64,000 nucleotides of DNA from assembly GCA_039621445.1 (NCBI GenBank), contig CP154956.1:46419291-46483290 (forward strand), read 5' to 3'. Each line of letters begins with the position of its first letter. Position 1 is the stretch's first letter. The notes beneath the pieces were generated by a model that searched no databases, had not been told where the DNA came from, and worked only from the letters and a program-made list of their open reading frames with translations. This stretch comes from Euglena gracilis (lineage: Eukaryota > Euglenida > Euglenophyceae > Euglenales). This document shows, piece by piece, positions 1-12,100 of the stretch. The position numbers were made by a program, and so were the translations under genes.

Positions 1-189
1 TTCGCGAGCACATGCTCCCAAATCAAATCATGCGCCCAAATCGGCCAAAAACCGTTACACGTCTTCACGGCTGCCTGAGACATTCACTTCGATCCACTCG
101 ATATCACAATTTCACACCATCAACTGACCAATTTCCAGAAGTGGAACCCGATGGCTAACGCTTCCAAAAAGGCTGCCTGGCGATGGTGC

Positions 190-3165
190 TCACCCGACCC
201 CGGCCACCCCCGCCGCTTTCCCACCGTGAGTCTGCAGCATGCGACTGTACGCCTGGAGCTGTTCGTCCATCTGGCCGATCAGGATCAGCAGCTCCGCCAC
301 GTCCGGTCCGGGGCCGTCCCCGCCGCCGTCCCCGTTCGTCACGGCGGCGGCGTGCGCCACGCCGCCGCGGGCGTAGAGGTGGCTGATCTCCCGGTCCTTG
401 GCGGCCAGTGCCTGCTCCAGCATGGCGTACGTCTGGGTCAGGCTCTGCAGCTCGTGCTCGTACGCCTGCAGCTGCAGTGGCACAGGCACATGCGCACACG
501 AACAGGCTAATGTGAAACCGATGGAAGGATGGATACGGGTACCCACACACCCGTGCAGACTAAGTGCGAAAGGATCCGGGGGTTGCACTAGCTAGCCATT
601 TTGCTAGCCGCCAGAAAAAAAAGCCACAAGCTAGACCGCCCCCCCCCCCCAGGGGGGTCAGGGGTCCCCTCGACTGGAAGAAAAATTCCTCTGGCGCTAA
701 GCGCCGAGGTGGAAGTGGGGTCCCAAAATCCCAAAAACGGCATTTTTGGCAGGTTTTTGGGGGTGGAAAAAAATTGGTGCTTCGCGTCAGTTTCGCGGGA
801 AAGAAATTTTTCCATTGGAAAGCCCTGCTAGTAAATCCCTGGGGATCCACTGGGATTTCCACTGGCAAAATTCGGACAAGCTGCAGTCGAACCCCCATAA
901 GGGGGGGAGGGATTGTGAACCCTTAAGCAGATGCCTGATGCAGATTCATGGAGAACTTGTTTCAGATTAGTCCACGCGCAGCGGATCGGACGGGGTGGGT
1001 CGGAGGCGACGGTGGCCGGGCCCTCGGCAAAGCGCACCTGCTGGGTGAGGCTGGTGATGTTCTCCTCCGACATGCTCTTGCTGATGGCCGCCCGGGCGAC
1101 CTCCTCCTCCAGCTGCTGCTGCGTCTGGTCCACGGCCTTCCGCAGCTCGGCCAGCTCCCGCGCCTGTGACCCCCGCACGGCCACCGTCAGAGCTGCCACC
1201 AGAACGACCTCAGAGCCAGCTGCTGAAAACAACAAGCGACGGCCACCTCCTTGGTTGCGGGTATGGTGAATTGATTGTGCAATACATCTCGTGCGTGGCT
1301 GCCGTTTTGCACAGATTTTCTGGTCTCTTTTCAACCAAAATTGTTTGCATGAAGGTCAAAATGGCTCCAACGTTTCACCGTTTTGGAGGGGGGAAACCCT
1401 TGAACAATCCAAATTTCAGAGTCTTTTGTTGACTGCCGCAGTATCGTAATTGTCGTGTTTGTCTATTTCAATGAAAATGCTGCCTTGCAGTGGGAGACAA
1501 CTCATTTCCCCATTGCAAATGGTCCGCTTCATGCTCCTCCCCTTGAGTTAGACACTGTCACAAACAACATTGCAAATCATTTTGGATCCAGATCTCAGGG
1601 GCCCCAAAAAAGCACCCCAACCTGCAAAGACAGGGCAGTGGTGAGGGAACAGCCAGGGGGGAAAGGGAGCTGCTGGCCACCTGCCGGGCGATGGTCTCGT
1701 CCTGCTTCCGGGCAGTGGCGGTCAGCGTGTCCAGCTGCTGCTGGTACTGGGCCTTGGCCTCGACCAGCGACTCGCTGTTCCGCCGCGTCCGCTCCTCCGC
1801 CGTCCTGGGGGGGGGGGGTTGAATAAGGCTCACGCAACCGCAATGGGGTGTGGCCAAAAGATACTGAAATTGGGCAGGAGGACGTACATCTATGCAGTTG
1901 TGCAGTTCAAATGCATATTTGACCAAAGCCATGGCGTTGGATTTTCATGGCGTTGGATTTTAGTTTAGTTCCGGCAAGTTGAGGTTAATATTTAGCTTTA
2001 GCTCACCTCCCACCTCCCAGAAGGGCAAAAAAAAACTGCACAAAAAGATATCATTCCAGACCAATGCAGCACTTGAACAGGAGATTTGTTTTCAAATCAA
2101 AGAAAACATATGACACAGCACATCAGCCTCCGAGAGAGCAACGCTATGTGCACCTGGACTGATGGTTTCTTATGTCGCTAAAAGTAAGCCATGCTCACTG
2201 TGGATCTTAGTCAGCCATAGGGGAGGGTCTTGGCACTTACTGCAGACTCAAACCCATTCCCATTTTTCCACCCCCAAACCAACAACAACCCTTTCCTTGG
2301 GGGTGGACACCAATGCACCACACAAAAACATCTACACCAAAGAAACCTTTCGTCCGGCCCTCCATTGTTTGCCAACCTCTGACATTCAGGCCTACCATGG
2401 GGAGGGGGGAGAGGGGGGCATCTGGGAGGCAAGACCGGGCATCCGACGTCAGTTTCGTCAGCCGCTCGTTCTCAGCCTGCAAGAATGCCACCTTCTCCTC
2501 CTGTGGTGCGGAAAGAAAGAAGGGCAGAAGAGGGGTTCGGGAGAGGGAGGTTCCTTTCCGCCTTTGATAACTGCCAGCGGCGTGCTATTAAGTTGGAACC
2601 AAGCCAATGCTCAAGGAACACACCAGGTGTGGCGGGGTGACTGACTCTTTTTTGACGGGAATCTTTGGTCCCAAATGTAATAGATGGCTGGCTAACAGCT
2701 TGGAGGTGTGAAGGCTGTGAACTGCAGCACAACACATGGCCAAGGTGTGCAGCAGGCAATGGGGCTACATGACCTGGCTCTTCACCAGCTGCTGGTATGA
2801 CGCAATGGTGCGCTGAAGCTGGTCGTCTCCGAGGCGCAGCGCGACAGGGCCGTCTGCCAGCTGCAGCAGCGCCTCTGGGGCAGAGGATTTCTTAGGGACC
2901 GGGGGGGGGGGGCAGCTCACTGGTGGAAAGAGGTGCTGGCTGGCTGACCTGGCTGCCTGCCTGGCTGGCTGGCCGGCTGGCTGGCTGGCCGGCTACCTGG
3001 CTGGCTGGCTGCCTACCTGGCTGGCTGGCTCCCCGGGGAGGTGTGGACCCGTCCACGTCAAGCGATCCCCCGCGCCGGGGACGAGATCTGCCGCTGCACG
3101 AAGCCGTCCACCGCAGCATACCACTGCCGGAGGTGCGCCGCGTACGGCTCATCGTACAGCGCCGG
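190..3165 (-). CDS. USO1: USO1 coiled-coil tail exons 14-19
   Basis: Exon 3165-3083 (LYDEPYAAHLRQWYAAVDGF) corresponds to the p115 segment that links head and tail. Exons 2874-2774, 2500-2448, 1804-1681, 1163-1038 and 471-190 are rich in Glu, Gln, Lys and Leu in heptad-like spacing, as expected for the dimerising tail. From 2774 on, all phases match: phase 0, then phase 2 (AC|G restores ACG), then phase 0 twice. The final exon has VAELLILIGQMDEQLQAYS, matching the human p115 segment VLLADQDQKILSLK. It ends in a Gly/Ala-rich stretch and lacks the Asp/Glu-rich tail of animal p115. The donor at 3083 does not agree in phase with the acceptor at 2875, so one boundary or a small exon is still missing. 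Confidence 0.85.
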
Positions 3166-6100
3166 CTGGCCGGCTGGCGAGGGTTGGCGGAACCCGGCGG
3201 AATTCGGCCAACCCAACCCAAGGGAGGGGCTTAGGCGGCCTAACTCGCACTTAGCTTTGAAAGTGACTGTAAATTTGCGCCGACGCGCAAATCCAAAAAA
3301 AAAGGTTTGTTTTCGAACATCGTGGCCTGAGACTCAGGACAGTCTGAAAACAGTGTCTCCCTGCACCCCAGGCAGGCTTTTGCTTAAGGACCCCGGGGGG
3401 GGGGGGGGGGTACTGGCTAGCCAATCGGCTAGACACTGGAAAAGGTGGACTAGCTAGACCCCCCTCCCCCCCGGGGGGGGGGGGTCCGGGGGTCCCCCGG
3501 ACTGGAAAAAAATTTTCCTCCGGCGCTGCGCGCCAGAGGAAGAATGAGGTTTTTAACAGGTTTTTTTGCTGATTTTGTTCCAAAAATTACCAAAAATGGC
3601 CAAAAACGGGCATTTTTGGCCATTTTGGGGGGTCCCAAAAAAATTTTCGGCGCCGGTCACTGGAAAAAAATTTTCCACTAGCTAGCCCTGCTAGCAGACC
3701 CCTCCCCGGGGGGGGTCTGCTAGAAAACCCACTAGCCAAATTTGGACTAGCTGCAGTCCAGCCCCCCGGGGGGGGGGGGGGGGTACTGCAATTCCTTAAG
3801 CAAATGCCTGACCCCAGGGCCTGGGGACGAAAACAACGACTAGGAACTTCACGGTCTACGGGCACAGCGCTCCCGAGTCCCAGTGTGCATGAACACACAG
3901 CGGCGGGTGATGCAACGAGGGTACTCCATTGTGCATTTGCGCTTTGGCGCAAATTTTTTTTCATTACAAAAAATAAAACCATTTGCGCTTTGGCGCAAAT
4001 TTTATACTTTTTTGTATTTTCAACATGTGGGTGACCATTGCCGCACTTGCACGATGATGTAATTATACACCTGGAAAAATTCTTTCCTTGCGCATCCGCG
4101 TAATCAGGATAGCTACGTGCAGCGACACAGTCTTATAGTTTTCTTGCGCTAAAGCGCAATGTAAAACTGCAATTTTTAAACTGCGGTGAGCAGACGTATT
4201 GCGCTAACGCGCAAATACATTTAGGGTGTAAGGCAGAAACTATGTAAGCCTTGTGTGAATAGAGCCATTCATAGAACACTTTCCAACAAACAGTCCTTGA
4301 CTTTTAAGAACACCAAGCCCTGACCTGGCCATGGCTGACCAGTGTATCAGTTGGTGACTTATTGTATACCAGTTGTCTGTCCGTGTTGCGTGGCGTTTGA
4401 TGTTTATTAAGACAGTGCAATTCTGGAGATGTCAATGGCCTTGCTACGGCAGTGTTGCCGCTGCGTTTGTTTCTGTTTTTTCTCTTCTCCCGAAACCCTG
4501 AGTTGTCACTTTCTCTCCCATGGGGATGCAAATCCGTATTCAGGGTTATTTGTGTACACGCTGGCTGGGTTTTCAGTTGAGGGTTCTGTAGGTGGGTGTT
4601 GTGTCTCGGAGATGTTATGCCTGTTCACCACCCCGTTTTGCTTGAATGTATGACAATCAAATCCTGGCTTTCACATCCGACTGTGAACTCTTTTTAAAAA
4701 AAACAAAAAATCGCGATCTGCTGCTAATTAAAACTGAAATTTATTTGTCGTGTGTACACTGCGAATTACGTCTCTCTCTTTCAGTGAACACAATTTGTTG
4801 ACAAATCTACTGTTTCCTGGTACTTGCACCACCCTACAACCTCTCCGTCACTTGCTGTCTGATTGGCATCGGACATTTATCACAGCAGTTGAGCGTCTCT
4901 CCCCGGTTTTGACTACAACTGCCGGTTTCTTTTCTGTTTTTGTGGGTGTTTTGTAGTTCAATCGATGCTCCCCCAGAGTTCACACTGAATCTGAATTTTT
5001 TTTGAATACTGATGAGAAAGTGATCCATTCAAGTCCCTGTGTGATATCAGAAACATTGCGATGTTTGCTTTCAGTCTATCTTCCCACTTTTCATTGACAC
5101 CGATACTGCATGTCTAGCGCCTTTTTTTTCTCTGACATTCCTTTGGCCTGTTGTATTAGAACGAAGAATTTCGGAAAATGTATCCTTCTGTGCAGCAATT
5201 ACCCATTGCGCCTGCGCGCAATAGGTAATTGCTGCTGTGTGTGTGGTTAACACTGTTTGTGTGTTACCATGTCGCAGTGCTTTGTTTTTTTACCATAACT
5301 CGCAGTGCCTTTACAACATAACCTTCAGTGCCTTTACAATGCACCATTTTCACTCGCACATTTGCACTTAAGCGTAAATGTGCGGGTTTCCAAGCTTAAG
5401 CCTCATCTGAAACACGAAGATGAAAGCATGTGAAACGTTTTCCCGATCATGATCCGAGATGGATACAGCTTAAATTCTGATCACTCACAGGAGTTTTAAA
5501 AAACCCATCCCACCGACAGGTTGCAGACATTAACCTTCTTACGGCTGTATGCAATTACATTTGCGCGTTATGTCAACCGTGCCGGAATCGCACCAGGAGT
5601 ACTGGAGACGCTCTCATGAAAAAGGCGACCGAGGGCTCCAAAAAAAGACCAATTCTGCTCGTCCTCGGCTCCTTGTAACCTCTGCATATGATTCACAAAA
5701 AAATGTTGTGTGGCAATCTAAAAACCAGCCGCCGTCTGGGCATCCGTGATGTGGCTCGTCACACACCACACAGGGGCTTCTGTTATACATTTGCGCTTAA
5801 GCGCAAATTAAAAATTTGTGCTTAAGCGCAAGTTAAAAAATTTGCGCTTAAGCGCAATGTCCATCTCCATTGCCTTCTGTGCCCGGCAGTGTGGGGCCTG
5901 GCGTTGCTCACCAAGCGTTGGGACAGGTCCCTGGGCTTGCCCTCAATCCCCCCAACACCCCCCCCCCGCCTGGGTGGTTCCCACTGTACCGCTCCTCGCG
6001 CTTCAAACACTCAGGGATCACAACTCTGTGACGTGCCATTTTCCCCCAACTTTTCACAACGTGTATGCAGAGTTCACCCTCTGGATGCCTCAGCAGGCAA

Positions 6101-9100
6101 CCCTTAACGGACATATCACAGAGCCTAAAAAAGCAAATAAAAGGGCTTAATTACACCCGGACTGTGTGGCACCATCAGGGGAACACGGTAGAGGCTTCAA
6201 AAACGTGAGACTCGCAATGGGGGTTTTGGCCCTTTTTTGGGAAGATTCAGGGGCCCCGGCGGTCAAACCCAGGGATTTGGACCTTTTTCAAAATGGTGCA
6301 CAGGCTGAAAAACACCAAAAATGGGCCAGTTCCCTTGGATCTAACATCGGAAAATGATGCACACGCCACTGTGGAAGGTCTTCACAGAACTGGAAGGTCA
6401 AAAGGGTGGGTTCTACTTCTGGGTCTCAAAAAGTTTGGAAATTTGCGCGTACGTGCAAGCCAAAAAAAATCAAAACCTTAAGTGCGAGTTAGGCCGCCTA
6501 AGAGGGGGGGTCTCGAAGTGCCCTGCAGTGCCTGGGCAGGCAACGCACTACACCCCTTGGGGGGGGGTCGAAAGTGCCCGGGCACTTTTGGCCATGCGGG
6601 GTCGGATCAGGGAGCCTGGGAGCGCCGGCCAAGGTATGCACCCCAGGCGTGAGTTCGGCCTCCCTTAAAATTCAGCCGGGGCGGAATTCGTCCGTGGAGC
6701 AGAGCTGCCGCCACTTGTGGGTGAACTGCGAGGGGGGACACAGAAAAAGTCACAGAAGGCATAAAATAAAAAAACACGAAACAACGGGTCTAGAGTCCAA
6801 GACCACAACTCTCAACAAAAACATATGTTCCAACAGTAAGGAATGGGCAAATTCTTCTGCAGAGCACAGAAACAAAACTGCCCTCCCCACCCCTCCAACC
6901 TGGGTGTGGGTTGACGTTCTGGCATTTCGGAGTTCAGTTTCAAAATTCCAGTCAACACAACAGCCCAAAAAAATTCTGGCTGAGCAATAAGATATCAAAT
7001 CCACAACACAGACAATATTGCATACATCCGTGGGGAAAGGTTCACAAACTGATCACTTGTGCATGCACATTAGCCACTCACAGCATCATGTTGGAACACA
7101 ACTTGATCAAAGCCAAGTTTGCGGACAAGATGGTCAAAGAGCTCAGGCTTCTTGAACCGAGTGCCCGCAGGGGGGTCGGCTGGGTAGCACACACAAGCGA
7201 GGCCTGAGAGACAGGGGGAAAAAAAGAAAAAAAAGGCTGGACGGGTGGAACCCCATATATCCCATACATAACAGGCAAAGAAGGAATGGCCACAGTTGAG
7301 GGCGGGCGGCAACCCCCGGGCAATAGGCACACCCAGCACCATCGCGCACAGCGCCTGGACGTGCACGCTCTCCTCGTTACTCACGGCGCTCTGGGTGACG
7401 AAGAGGAACGCGCTCTTGTCCTCCACAAAGGCGAGCCCCGCGTCGGGGCAGTCCGCCAGCCACGTCAGCAGCACCCGCAGGCACGCCACAGTTGCGAAGT
7501 CTGTCGGCGGAGGGAGAGGGGGGAGGTGGGGAGGGGGAGGAAGCAGCACTGAGCTGTGCCGCCTGTGCCCCCGCGTGCCACAATCCATCACATCACGTGT
7601 GTGCACACGTGCAGTGGGACTGCAGTCTTGGGCACACCGGATTTCTCGCGAATCATTTGCATCACAAACCGCAGGAGGCATGACACGAACGTGCTGGTTT
7701 CTCAGACAGGCTGTCCTTTTGTCACCGCTACCAACTTGCAGGCGGAGGGGGTTGTGAGATACCAATATTGTGACAGAAAACCTTGAGACAAGCATTGCCA
7801 CACACACACACATGCATACCGAACTGGTGCGCACAAAAAGCCACACCACACAAAGTAGAAGGAAATGTTATCGGATTGCAGTGTGCTGGCGCCTCAAAAC
7901 AGTCTGTTCCCAAGGTGCCCTCAGCAACGCTTGCTTCGCCTCTTCGTTGCCCTGCAACGCAGCGATAGAAGTGCTGTGCTTGGCGGATGGGCCAGCTGAA
8001 ACGGCAGAGTCAATGGGGGGAAGGTGCTGCGGCGAGGCCCACTGCAACACCGCAATGGGTGGGAGGGCTGAGACTGTGACAAAGACCTCCAACGCCATCG
8101 CCAGGATCACCGAGGCGAAATAGCTGCTGCTCTGCCGGGAGGCGCTAAACGACAGCAGCTCCGAGGCCAGCAGCTGGGGGGGGGGGGGCAGATGGACAGA
8201 TGGCGGACAGATGATGGCCGGACAGATGGACAGTGTGGCACACTGTTTGCGGAAAATGCCAAACAATGTTTGGGGCAAGTGGCCAGGGGTTCTCACTCAG
8301 TTGGCCAAGCAAAAAAATATGGGGGCTTATGACATTTAACCCTCAATAACTGCGGGGAAAACACTTTCCCGCACTTGAAATGCTGTCTGCAGAAATTCTG
8401 TTAGGGAAATATTGCACATCGCAAAATCTTGGAGCAGGAGAAATTTATGGGAAAAGATTCTGGGACCATTCTTAGAGACTCCAAAAGAAACCAAACCCCG
8501 CCAAAACAAGCCCCCTCCCACAAAATATTGCCTCTGCAACTTTCAACTAAAACTGTTGAATGCCCAAAACTGATGCTTTGGGGCGTTTTTTCCCCATTAA
8601 TTTCTACCATCCTTTGTGTATTTTTCAGACATTTATTTAAAAAAAAATCCTGCCATTTAAACTAATATTTGGACCCTCCTGTTGTGTACCAGGCGTATGC
8701 TTCTGTCCACTTCCGATGAGGAAGTTAGGATGGAAGCAGATCCTATTAGGATTTCCTAATGGGTGCCCCTTCTCTCTCCACAGGTGGTATTCTTTTATAT
8801 TCTTATTCCTTCCTTTTCTCTGGACCGGACTTGGATATCCAGTCCGTCCTCCCTGCATTGCTCCGTGCTTTGCTTCTTGGGAAGTGGGAAAAGGGATTTT
8901 CTGTTACTCTGATTTTCAGTTCCCAAGTAGGTGCGCCAAGGCGAAAGCGAAGGCTTTTTGGGAATTGGGAAAGGGGAATTGGGAATCAGACGTACACTTG
9001 GTAGCAGATTTGGTTACGATTCTACACACACTTCACAGAAAGAAAGGCTACCAGGTATTACACTTGGTTCGATTTTACGCTGACTGGCAGCGGAGAGCCC

Positions 9101-12100
9101 CTGCACCGTTATTACACGGTCGCAGCGTCAGCTCCCGGCTTCTGGTCAACGTCTAAGCAGACGAGCAGGTTCCGGAAGGCTCTGTACGGTATTACCCTTA
9201 CAGCCCCTCTGGTGCCAGCACAACTGCTTAGTTTTGTGGGTTTTTGCTGTTTTTGCCATCAGAAAGATGCAAAGCACAGGCCACAACCATCAATTCAATT
9301 ATGCCTTATTACAGGCATCATTGCAAGACATTGACCAAGGAACTGGGGATTGGAAGCTTTTATGTGAAAGTGTTTCCGGTTCCCACGCCGATGAGGCACA
9401 ATTGGTTCAATTGTCAAGATTGCATCATTTGTCATCATTGACAGTGGTTGGCGATGAGCCGTCCACGTCATTGGCTTCAGAGGCTAATGCGGCCTCTTCC
9501 GCACTCACCTTGCCACAACAGGGGTATTCGCCTCTGTCTGCGGCAATGGTGCAGTTGCGCACACCGGAGAGACCCGTGGTGATTCCGCCACCGGGCTTCT
9601 CTGGTGATGGTGGGCTAGAAACCCCGTGTTTCTTTCAACCACCACCCGCTCTTCCACCGGCAAGCCCTTACAGAGCTTTGCCACCACCACCCGATCTTGG
9701 GTGTTATCCCGCACTGCCGTGGCAGCCGGAGACTCGCCTAGTGGTACCAGAATTCTCTGGTACATCCCAACCCGTGGATGGCTATGGGAAGGGCACTGGG
9801 GAGCTCCTCACTGCTGAGGATGTGCAGGATATCGTTGCTCGGCTTCCAGGGGATCACCCCCTTGTGAGGCAGTTCAACCATGTGCAACAATGCGTTGCAG
9901 ATTGTGCAACCGCACTGAACAAAGTGCTCCAGTTTGATGAGGACAACCAGAAACATGTCTTCACCAAGCTGGAATACTGCTGGAATTACTTGCAGGAAGT
10001 TGGCAAATATTGCCAGAGGAATTTCGAAAGTGCGGGTATTGACCTTACAAACTTTCGGGACACCTTTGACAAAATGTGCCAACAACTCACGCAAAACTTC
10101 CGGAAAATTAGTGAATACATGCATGAAGCGGAAACGCGGAATGAGTCCAAGTTTCTGCACTTGCATGACTCACTACGACAGTTATCGGGACAAATGGAGT
10201 CCTGTTCATCCGCGTTGTTGCATTTGCAACAACAGTTGCATGCACGAGATTCCTCGTCTGCAACAACCCACAATGGTGGATTTGTGTCTATGGACCATTT
10301 CACCACCTTGTCCGCAACTTTCCATGAATCGCAACACCGCATTATGCAGTTGTGCGATGAAACGGAAAAGTTTCGGCAATTCCAGTCACAAGCCAACGAG
10401 AATTTTGCTCCCCACACGTATGTGCGGCAGTTGGAGGAGCGAATTTCCCGTTTGGAGCAGAAAACCTGCTATTGTGACGCGAATCAGGTTGGGTTATCCA
10501 ATCTAAGCGCGAAAGTCGCGGAAATGGCACAACGGCAGGATTCCCTGCAGTTGCAGTTGCAATCCGACATTGGCGGGATTAACTCGGCCATTGCGGGTTT
10601 GCAACAAAGCTACTCCGCACTTTCCCACCGAGTTTGGGACATTCAGACTGCTATTGGAGAACTCCAGACCCGGTATGCATCGGTGTCTTCCAAAGTGACG
10701 GAAATGCAGTCTTTACCTGCAGGTTCCAGTTCCCAGATTACCGAGAACCCTGATTTCAAGGCGTTTTATGATGAAATGCTCACTGACAATCGGGACACCA
10801 TGCAAGATTTTTGCAACAGCCTATTGCGGCTCGAGGAATCTGTGAATCGGAATGCCCGATCCACGCAAGGGGAGATTACCCGGTTGGATGAACGAATTTC
10901 CGCGTTTTTGGATAAGCCACAACCCGGAAATTTGACGGTGGGTACCACAACCGCGTTGTCGAATAACCCTGCACCGGTTGCACCCACCACCACACCAACC
11001 AAGGTGACACCACCTTTGCAGATTCTCTCAAGTGCTGTAAAAGCATTAACGGGACAACTCCATTATTGGATGAGTCTCACGGGAAACTTGTCCGAGATGT
11101 CACCGGAATTTCCGAAAGGATTCCGCATTTGGATGACTTTTCCCGTTTCCGCAAGCGTATTCGCACTTTGGAGGATGAAGTTGACCGTATTTGCGGCCAA
11201 CTCCAACTCGTTGAGAATTTGGAGCAAAGTGTGCATGACTTGTCTGTGGGTTTGGATAATGTGTCCAACCAACGACGGGTTTCACACCGCAATTCGGCAG
11301 TATGTATTGCCGAACATGCGCCAAATGTTCCAGATTCGCGTTTCCACAACCCGAATCTGGGTGCACATGCACCACCACCACCCGTGTCCCGAGTGTCACA
11401 ATCCGCAATTCCGCGAATTGTGCCACCATTGGCCTTGCCCACAACCCAAACCAGATGAATTTCCCATTACGGGAACCGAATTTTCGGAGAACTCGGCGAT
11501 TCCGCCAAGTCTCCACCAAGAAATCCATCATTCCATGCTTGTGCGTGGAATGAGCCAAACCCGTACTCCGGGAGTGGGTCACATGTTGCATGCGCGACAC
11601 ACCCCCACACCGGAGTGTCCCCCTATTACGGGTGACCAACAGGGTTTGCGACCGGATTTCCGGTACCAGGATTCACCTTCACCAGAAATTTCGCGATTCC
11701 GACAAGAATCCGGAAAGGATATGCTTGGTGCTCGAGCGTACCCGGGCCCGAATCCACGGAATACCACCGAGGGTCAACGGGTTCCTCAGAAAGACTTCAA
11801 GGGCACCATCGCAATCGCGAACAAGGTGAAACCCCAGTGGGACGGTGATCCAACCACATGGAGACAGTTCTTCCGGGACTGGGAGTACTACTGGGCATTG
11901 AAAGGGCCAACACAGGACACAAACCCGGAGGTGATCAAGATGGACTTCATCAATTGCCTCCCAAGGGATGAGAAGGAGCGCGCACGACAACTCGTGATTC
12001 GCTACCACGTTTCCTTCGATGACCTGGTGGAGCAATACGCTTCCACCAGTTCAAGTCTGGTCGCCAGGATTACCCTAGAGACCAAGTGGCGGCAATGCGC

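Noticed and set aside
7070-7849. 259-codon minus-strand ORF as a single gene
   Set aside because: It runs through two USO1 exons and the introns around them; only 7082-7203 and 7333-7500 match the family, with splice sites between.
9234-9266. Start of gag at 9234
   Set aside because: It would begin with TTG; the first ATG in frame is 9267.
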